Assembly (NCBI GenBank): GCA_006937955.1
Contig: SSNP01000037.1
Location: 3,643,496 to 3,707,495, forward strand
Reading direction: 5' to 3'
DNA length: 64,000 nucleotides
Source of the DNA: Pachypanchax playfairii
Taxonomy: Eukaryota; Chordata; Actinopteri; Cyprinodontiformes; Aplocheilidae
A program made the position numbers and the translations under genes. The notes below the pieces were generated by a model. That model worked only from the letters and a program-made list of their open reading frames with translations, searched no databases and was not told the origin of the DNA. Below are positions 12,001-21,000 of the stretch, one piece after another; position 1 is the first letter of the stretch; every line of letters starts with the position of its first letter.

Positions 12001-15000
12001 TTTTCCACCATAATTTGCAAATAAATTCTTTAAAAATCAGACAATGTGATTTTCTGGATTTNCTGAAGCCACGCTGAAGGTCACATGACACGGCGAGGTG
12101 TCCACGCAGCCCTCTGAAGCCACGCTGAAGGTCACATGACACGGCGAGGTGTCCACGCAGCCCTCTGAAGCCACGCTGAAGGTCACATGACACGGCGAGG
12201 TGTCCACGCAGCACCCTGAAGCCACGCTGAAGGTCACATGACACGGCGAGGTGTCCACGCAGCCCTCTGAAGCCACGCTGAAGGTCACATGACACGGCGA
12301 GGTGTCCACGCAGCCCTCTGAAGCCACGCTGAAGGTCACATGACACGGCGAGGTGTCCACGCAGCCCCCTGAAGCCACGCTGAAGGTCACATGACACGGC
12401 GAGGTGTCCACGCAGCACCCTGAAGCCACGCTGAAGGGCACATGACACGGCGAGGTGTCCACGCAGCACCCTGAAGCCACGCTGAAGGTCACATGACACG
12501 GCGAGGTGTCCACGCAGCCCTCTGAAGCCACGCTGAAGGTCACATGACACGGCGAGGTGTCCACGCAGCACCCTGAAGCCACGCTGAAGGTCACATGACA
12601 CAGTGAAACCCTCGGTGAAACTGGATTCTCGATCAGTGTGTTTTTGTCCTTCTTTCTTCTCAGAACGTTTGTATCCACACAGAAAGAAATGCTTCTTCCT
12701 GTGAAAACAAAGTGCTCACGGACCTGCACAGAACCCGGCAACACCGGAACAGAACCCGGCAACACCGGAACAACACCGGAACAGAACACGGCACAGAACC
12801 CGGCAACACCGGAACAGAACACGGCAACACCGGAACAGAAAACCAAACACAGACCTTTAGGAGTCCGAGTGACGGTCAGTGGCAGAATCAGAGTCAGATC
12901 TTTCCAGAACTCACAGTGACGATATGAGAGACTGAACAAAGACACCGACAGCGTTTTACTAGAACCAACTTGATTAAGAAAGACTTTTAAAGACTTTTTA
13001 ATGACCCTCTTTTGACCACTAACTCTGGTAACTCTGTGGTTTTACTGCTTTTGCTGCCTTTGATACTGTGGATCAGAACATCTTGTCATCACAACTCGAG
13101 CAGTTTGTTGGGTTCAAGGTCCCAGTTTGATCCTGGTTTTGTTCATTTCATACAAATTTCAGGACTTTGTGGTTATTTCTTAAGTATTAACCAGTAATAT
13201 GAAACATTTTATATCTAAAAAACATCAAGAAACACTGATTAACAGACCTTTCAATCTGTCTGCGTTAAAATTCAGGTGGTTCCGGCTCCTTCCGTCAGGC
13301 CTCGAGCTGCAGCTCGTTTATATTCATTGTTTGAATTAGCTGGACTCTGATTGGCTAACAAACTAGCCTATGAGAGCGAGGTACAGTGGGGCAAAAAAGT
13401 ATTTAGTCAGCCACCAATTGTGTAAGTTCTCCCACTTAAAAAGATCAGAGAGGCCTGTAATTTTCATCATAGGTATACCTCAACTATGAGAGACAAAATG
13501 AGGAAAAAAAATCCAGAAAATCACATTGTCTGATTTTTAAAGAATTTATTTGCAAATTATGGTGGAAAATAAGTATTTGGTCAATAACAAAAGTTAATCT
13601 CAATACTTTGTTATATAGCCTTTGTTGGCAATGACAGAGGTCAAACGTTTTCTGTAAGTCTTCACAAGGTTTTCACACACTGTTGCTGGTATTTTGGCCC
13701 ATTCCTCCATGCAGATCTCCTCTAGAGCAGTGATGTTTTGGGGCTGACGCTGGGCAACACGGACTTTCAACTCCCTCCAGAGATTTTCTATGGGGTTGAG
13801 ATCTGGAGACTGGCTAGGCCACTCCAGGACCTTGAAATGCTTCTTACGAAGCCACTCCTTCGTTGCCCGGGCGGTGTGTTTGGGATCATTGTCATGCTGA
13901 AAGACCCAGCCACGTCTCATTTTCAATGCCCTTGCTGATGGAAGGAGGTTTTCACTCAAAATCTTACGATACATGGCCCCATTCATTCTTTCCTTTACAC
14001 GGATCAGTCGTCCTGGTCCCCTTGCAGAAAAACAGCCCCAAAGCATGATGTTTCCACCCCCATGCTTTACAGTAGGTATGGTGTTCTTTGGATCCAACTC
14101 AGCATTCTTTCCCCTCCAAACACGACAAGTTGAGTTTCTACCAAAAAGTTCTATTTTGGTTTCATCTGACCATATGATGTTCTCCCAATCCTCTTCTGGA
14201 TCATCCAAATGCTCTCTAGCAAACCGCAGACGGGCCTGGACGTGTCCTGGCTTCAGCAGGGGGACACGTCTGGCACTGCAGGATTTGAGTCCCTGGCGGC
14301 GTAGTGTGTTACTGATGGTAGCCTTTGTTACTTTGGTCCCAGCTCTCTGCAGGTCATTCACTAGGTCCCTCCGTGTGGTTCTGGGATTTTTGCTCACCGT
14401 TCTTGTGATCATTTTGACCCCACGGGGTGAGATCTTGCGTGGAGCCCCAGATCGAGGGAGATNGCAAATTATGGTGGAAAATAAGTATTTGGTCACCTAC
14501 AAACAAGTAAGATTTCTGGCTTTCACAGACCTGTAACTTCTTTAAGAGGCTCCTCGGTCCTCCACTCGTTACCTGTATTAATGGCACCTGTGTGAACTCG
14601 TTATCAGTATAAAAGACACCTGTCCACAACCTCAAACAGTCACGCTCCAAACTCCACTATGGCCAAGACCAAAGAGCTGTCAAAGGACACCAGAAACAAA
14701 ATTGTAGACCTTCACCAGGCTGGGAAGACTGAATCTGCAATAGGTAAGCAGCTTGGTGTGAAGAAATCAACTGTGGGAGCAATTATTAGAAAATGGAAGA
14801 CATACAAGACCACTGATAATCTCCCTCGATCTGGGGCTCCACGCAAGATCTCACCCCGTGGGGTCAAAATGATCACAAGAACGGTGAGCAAAAATCCCAG
14901 AACCACACGGAGGGACCTAGTGAATGACCTGCAGAGAGCTGGGACCAAAGTAACAAAGGCTACCATCAGTAACACACTACGCCGCCAGGGACTCAAATCC

Positions 15001-18000
15001 TGCAGTGCCAGACGTGTCCCCCTGCTGAAGCCAGGACACGTCCAGGCCCGTCTGCGGTTTGCTAGAGAGCATTTGGATGATCCAGAAGAGGATTGGGAGA
15101 ACATCATATGGTCAGATGAAACCAAAATAGAACTTTTTGGTAGAAACTCAACTTGTCGTGTTTGGAGGGGAAAGAATGCTGAGTTGGATCCAAAGAACAC
15201 CATACCTACTGTAAAGCATGGGGGTGGAAACATCATGCTTTGGGGCTGTTTTTCTGCAAGGGGACCAGGACGACTGATCCGTGTAAAGGAAAGAATGAAT
15301 GGGGCCATGTATCGTAAGATTTTGAGTGAAAACCTCCTTCCATCAGCAAGGGCATTGAAAATGAGACGTGGCTGGGTCTTTCAGCATGACAATGATCCCA
15401 AACACACCGCCCGGGCAACGAAGGAGTGGCTTCGTAAGAAGCATTTCAAGGTCCTGGAGTGGCCTAGCCAGTCTCCAGATCTCAACCCCATAGAAAATCT
15501 CTGGAGGGAGTTGAAAGTCCGTGTTGCCCAGCGTCAGCCCCAAAACATCACTGCTCTAGAGGAGATCTGCATGGAGGAATGGGCCAAAATACCAGCAACA
15601 GTGTGTGAAAACCTTGTGAAGACTTACAGAAAACGTTTGACCTCTGTCATTGCCAACAAAGGCTATATAACAAAGTATTGAGATTAACTTTTGTTATTGA
15701 CCAAATACTTATTTTCCACCATAATTTGCAAATAAATTCTTTAAAAATCAGACAATGTGATTTTCTGGATTTTTTTTCCTCATTTTGTCTCTCATAGTTG
15801 AGGTATACCTATGATGAAAATTACAGGCCTCTCTGATCTTTTTAAGTGGGAGAACTTACACAATTGGTGGCTGACTAAATACTTTTTTGCCCCACTGTAT
15901 ACTGTTTCCTGCCCCGCTGCGCATGGCAACATCAGACGTTCTCTCTTCCTGTTTGCTACGTCTTATGCTAACAGCTTTTAGCCAGCAGCATGCTAGGCGT
16001 GGTTTCAACTGCAGGAGCTGATGAATGAGTTGTGATGAAACAGATACAGGCCGTTAGAACTCAGGAGAACTCAGGTTTTATCACCACCTGCGTAGTTTGA
16101 GAGATTAAAACTGAAAGAGAAGTTGTTGACCTGTTTTCACCCACTATGAAGGTAAGAACACCTGTGGAGCTAAAATATTAAACAGAAACCTCAGAAAAAC
16201 TGTTTTTAATGGAAGGTACTCTTTAAAGTCTGAAAGATCCGGTCCTGTTTAAACCTCCTGATCTGGTCCTGTCTAAACCTCCTGATCCGGTCCTGGTTTA
16301 ACCTCCTGATCCGGTCCTGGTTTAACCTCCTGATCTGGTCCTAGTTTGGTGAAACTTTTATAAAGTGTTTTCTTTTAGAATGAAGACCCTCTGAAGGGAA
16401 CCGCAGGTCTCTTCTCCTCTGTGAGGACAGGAAGTGAACATCCGGCAGGTTGATCCTGGTTCACAGTCGTGTCTTCCTGCAGTGTGAGGAAGTTCAACAT
16501 GATTTAACATGCAGGTTTTAAAGTGCAGGCTGAGCTGTAACCTGACCGTGACTCGTATCAGAGGAAGACTAGGGAGTGGTGGTGTGTTAACAGAGGCTCT
16601 CAAGACGTGGAACATTTTTCAGGAACAAAGCCAGAACTCGGAACAAGGCCCCCTCTACACTTCCTGCCTCAACCGGATTGTTCCACGGAGCAGGAGGCAG
16701 CAGCATTGTTCCAGTCCTGACCCTCCTAGAGGGAAACAACCACCTCCCCGAGCGATTCACCCACTGAAAGGGGGAAAAGACGAGAAACCGTCTGCAGCTT
16801 TAGTTCTCAGATCATCTCCAGGACTGCAGAACCAAGGCCAGCAGTAACATCCAAACCTTTAATCCTCCAGACGTGTCGTGACTGTGTCTCATCCAGTTCA
16901 ACCAAAGTGCTGAAGCACCTGAAGAAGATAACTTAAAGCTCAGGTGAAGGAGGTTCACACTCAGCTGATCACCTGACATGCTGCTCATGATCAGCTAAAG
17001 GATGACACATCTCTCAGGTCCTGGTTCAGGTCCTGGTTCAGGTCCTGGTTCAGGTCCTGGTTCAGGTCCTGGATTTATTTGTGTTATTCTGCAGGAGATC
17101 GTTAGATCCTTTTCCAGTCAGCTGTAATCAGCCGACCAGCTGATGCTGCTGGACACTTGCAGCTGATTTTCAGGGACATGATGAGGAGTTACAGCAGCAG
17201 GTGATGATCTTCTAAATGTCACACCTGCTTCACGTTCAGGTGGATCGATCCACCTGCTTCACGTTCAGGTGAATCGATCCACCTGCTTCACGTTCAGGTG
17301 CTCCTCCTCCTCTTCGAGTGTTTCTTGTGATTTATTTACAGCTGATTTAATAAGCGAGATGAAGAAAATCTGAATTTATTAACTTAAATGAACTTTTAAT
17401 AAAACAAACTGATTCAGATCAAAGAATCTATTTAAATATCTGAATCTGAAAGTTTTTGTAGAAAAAGCTGAAGTTTGACACAATCACATAAAACAACGAG
17501 GAACCCAAACGTCTCATTTCTGTTGTCATGTTAGTGACTTATAGATGTAAATGTTTTCCTCTGCTGAGCGTGAGAAGAAGTCCCAGCACGCTCATTTAGG
17601 TCAGCTCTGTGGTGAAGAAGCTAAAAACATCTTCAGATTTCTTGTGAATTCAGAAGTCTGTGAGCGTCTTGATGTGCTGATGAAAGACTCTGAGAGCTGA
17701 AGGCTGTCGGCTCAGCGTGACGCACAGCTGAAACTTCTTCTCTCTCTAAAATCCCTGGAGCTGTCTCTGAGCCAGCTATTGTCCAAGCAGCGTCTGCATG
17801 GGGGGGGGGGGGGGGGGGGGGGTGCTGATGTCATGCTGCTGGTATGTAAACCCTGAAGCTACACCTTCAATCCTCATTCTAAAGCTGGAATCCGACTCCT
17901 GGAAAATTCAAGTTTTCATGCTGGAGCTGCAGCTGAAACAGAGTTCCATGTTTCTGCTGCTCTTCATCACAGACACGAGTTCATCTCTTAGTTTCCACCA

Positions 18001-21000
18001 ACAGAAAAAACAATTTAACACAAGTCTGTAAAACCAGAATCTTCCCACAAAGTGGTGCTTCATGGTGAAACAGGTACTGGACCCATATCAGGGGTCAGGT
18101 CTTGTATGTGAATGGGACCAGTATGGAACCGCAGTCTGCAGGGAAGATGTTTTACTGAAGACTTCAGTCATGTGACCTCTGAGCTGAACAGACTAACAAA
18201 AGAGAAAAAGGAGTGCCTTCTGCAGAATGTGTGTTACATAACACACCAAATAAAGCAAAGCTCCAGCAGCCATCACACGCACACACGTGCACACACACAC
18301 ACACACACAGGATTTAGCCTCTAACTACATTTAATGGGCCTGTTTTCATTTCAAAGGCTTTATAAGAAGTTTCCTGTTGCTGCTCTGAGCAGAACCACCA
18401 GCTGCTTCTTCTACAGAAGGTGTTCACGTCTGTCATCAGTTCAGCCGCAGGTCACAGACATCCCAAAGGCTGATGTGACCCAGAACGGCTTCATTAGTGA
18501 GGAGGAAGTGAAGGCTCTCTGAGAAAGCAGTGAGGATGTTTAACTCTGAGCTCATCAGACAGAAACATTCGGTGACCAGCTGATCGGTCAGAGAACAGAA
18601 GCAAACCTTTAAAACTAGCAGCAAACTGTCACTATTCATGACAAATAGTCCTGCTCCTCACCAGAACTCTGTGGGAAGTTCACACAATTGTTCCAGCAAT
18701 AGAAATGCATTTCAAAATAAAAGACAGGGAAAAATTACAAAGTTCCTGTAGAGGTTTAGCTGCACCAACATGAACCTCAGGAGAACCTCCAAAAACTGGT
18801 TTTAGCATTTATAGTCTCATCTGAATGAACAACAAGAGTTCTGCAAATAACCAGACAAACAGACCACAGTGGATGTGTTTACCCATAATGCACTGCAGCA
18901 TGTTTGGAGAAAACCAAACAGCATATCAGCACAAACACCCCATCCCAGCTGTCAGCACGGTGGTGGGGGGGGTCAGGTTTGTTCTGCAGCATCCAGACCT
19001 GGGCACCTTACAGTTGACCTCTGACCTCTGTGTACCAAAGTGTTCTATAGACAGATGTGAGTCCATCAGTCTGACAGCTGACACTTGGCCCAAACTGGGG
19101 TCATGAACCAGAACCATGATGAAGGGGATGTGTTCTGTGAAAAGGGGGGTGTGTCCAGTGAAAAGGGGGTGTGTTCTGCTCTGTTGAAGTGACTATTCTC
19201 CCGATACACTCAGACTCGTGTAGCAGCTTGTTTTAACGCCTTTTTGCTCAGAGAAAGAAATAAAGTTACTTTGAGTTGAAGTAGAAGAAAATGTCTCCTG
19301 CTGTGACCTCGTTTCTTCTTCTCTTCAAAACCTTTAACCGTTACATCTTCTCTTGTCTCGGAGCTCGTTACAGATTTCTACAGTAAGTTCAACACAAGCC
19401 ATCGATGATCTTTTCTACAGTTTAGTAATAATAAACATTCATTCTGCCCGAGTGTCTCACTGAACCTTCATCAGACTGTTCTCAGTGTGTCGGGGGGTTA
19501 GGGGGGCCGAGGGCCATCAGTCCTAACACAGCAGGTCTTAGTTAACACAGCAACAGCAGAGCTGACAGGTAAACACCAGCAGCTCAAACATAACAGCAGA
19601 ATTTCACACTGTCCCTCAAATGTGCCTCATCGGGAGCAGAACCCCCATTATCCTCCAGGGTCGGAGGTTTGAGTCCAGAAGAAGCAAGCTGAACAAACAG
19701 AGCTGTGTGTGCCCGGTCCAAAGAAAACATCCTGGTTCTGGTGTCTCTACAGAGTTCAAACTCAACTCTGAAGCTGAGATCTTCCTTTTAATGAGTCACT
19801 TATTCCTCATCGGGAAATAAACCCCATCCAGAACCAGTCTGACCCAGAACTGAGAAACATCATGACACATTCAGGCGTGTTTTACTCACTAACGTCACGC
19901 ATGATGGAAAACTCATCTGAAATCTGAACTAGAACCAGAACCTGCTTCATCCTGATCGGATCTGTTTTTATTGATGGAGATTTAAATAATAATGGCGTGA
20001 AGACACAGAACCAAATGACACGCACACAAACACACACGCGCACGCACACAGACACAAACGCACACAAATGCGTACACACACATACATAGGTGACCTGTCC
20101 AGGTGTAGCCCCGCCTCTCACCCAGTCACACCAGCTCCCCTTGACCCTGAACAGGAACAAGCAGGTACAGAAAATAAGTGATGTTTGAGAGGAAAGCAGG
20201 AGTTTCATCCTGCCTCACAGACGTAGAGCTGAAGAGCAAACGGCACGAGGGCGTCTTTGTATGTTACAATTGAACGTTTCCTGTTGCGACTGAAACGTTT
20301 CCTGTTGCGACTGAACGTTTTCTGTTGCGACTGAACGTTTTCCTGTTGCGACTGAACGTTTTCCTGTTGCGACTGAAACGTTTCCTGTTGCGACTGAAAC
20401 GTTTCCTGTTGCGACTGAACGTTTTCCTGTTGCGACTGAACGTTTCCTGTTGCGACTGAACGTTTTCCGTTGCGACTGAACGTTTCCCGTTGCGACTGAA
20501 CGTTTTCCGTTGCGACTGAACGTTTCCCGTTGCGACTGAACGTTTTCCGTTGCGACTGAACGTTNNNNNNNNNNNNNNNNNNNNNNNNNNNNNNNNNNNN
20601 NNNNNNNNNNNNNNNNNNNNNNNNNNNNNNNNNNNNNNNNNNNNNNNNNNNNNNNNNNNNNNNNNNNNNNNNNNNNNNNNNNNNNNNNNNNNNNNNNNNN
20701 NNNNNNNNNNNNNNNNNNNNNNNNNNNNNNNNNNNNNNNNNNNNNNNNNNNNNNNNNNNNNNNNNNNNNNNNNNNNNNNNNNNNNNNNNNNNNNNCATCT
20801 GCTGGGTCTTTCAGCATGACAATGATCCCAAACACACCGCCCGGGCAACGAAGGAGTGGCTTCGTAAGAAGCATTTCAAGGTCCTGGAGTGGCCTAGCCA
20901 GTCTCCAGATCTCAACCCCATAGAAAATCTCTGGAGGGAGTTGAAAGTCCGTGTTGCCCAGCGTCAGCCCCAAAACATCACTGTTCTAGAGGAGATCTGC

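Larger units (their letters stand above)
10343..16226. mobile_element. TTAA MITE copy 2, interrupted by Tc1 insertion(s)
   Basis: The left half is 10,343-10,584 and the right half 15,898-16,226, ending at TTAA (16,223-16,226). Joined across the Tc1 they match MITE copy 1 at 7,844-8,450. The left terminal repeat is lost: the match starts at TTCATTTCATACAAATTTC, directly after the LINE fragment. The left half is present a second time at 13,145-13,383. The host TA is duplicated at 10,583-10,584 and 15,898-15,899. Confidence 0.6.

Noticed and set aside
19640..19690. tRNA-like B-box (GGAGGTTTGAGTCC)
   Set aside because: No matching A box or cloverleaf could be drawn; at most a decayed SINE trace.
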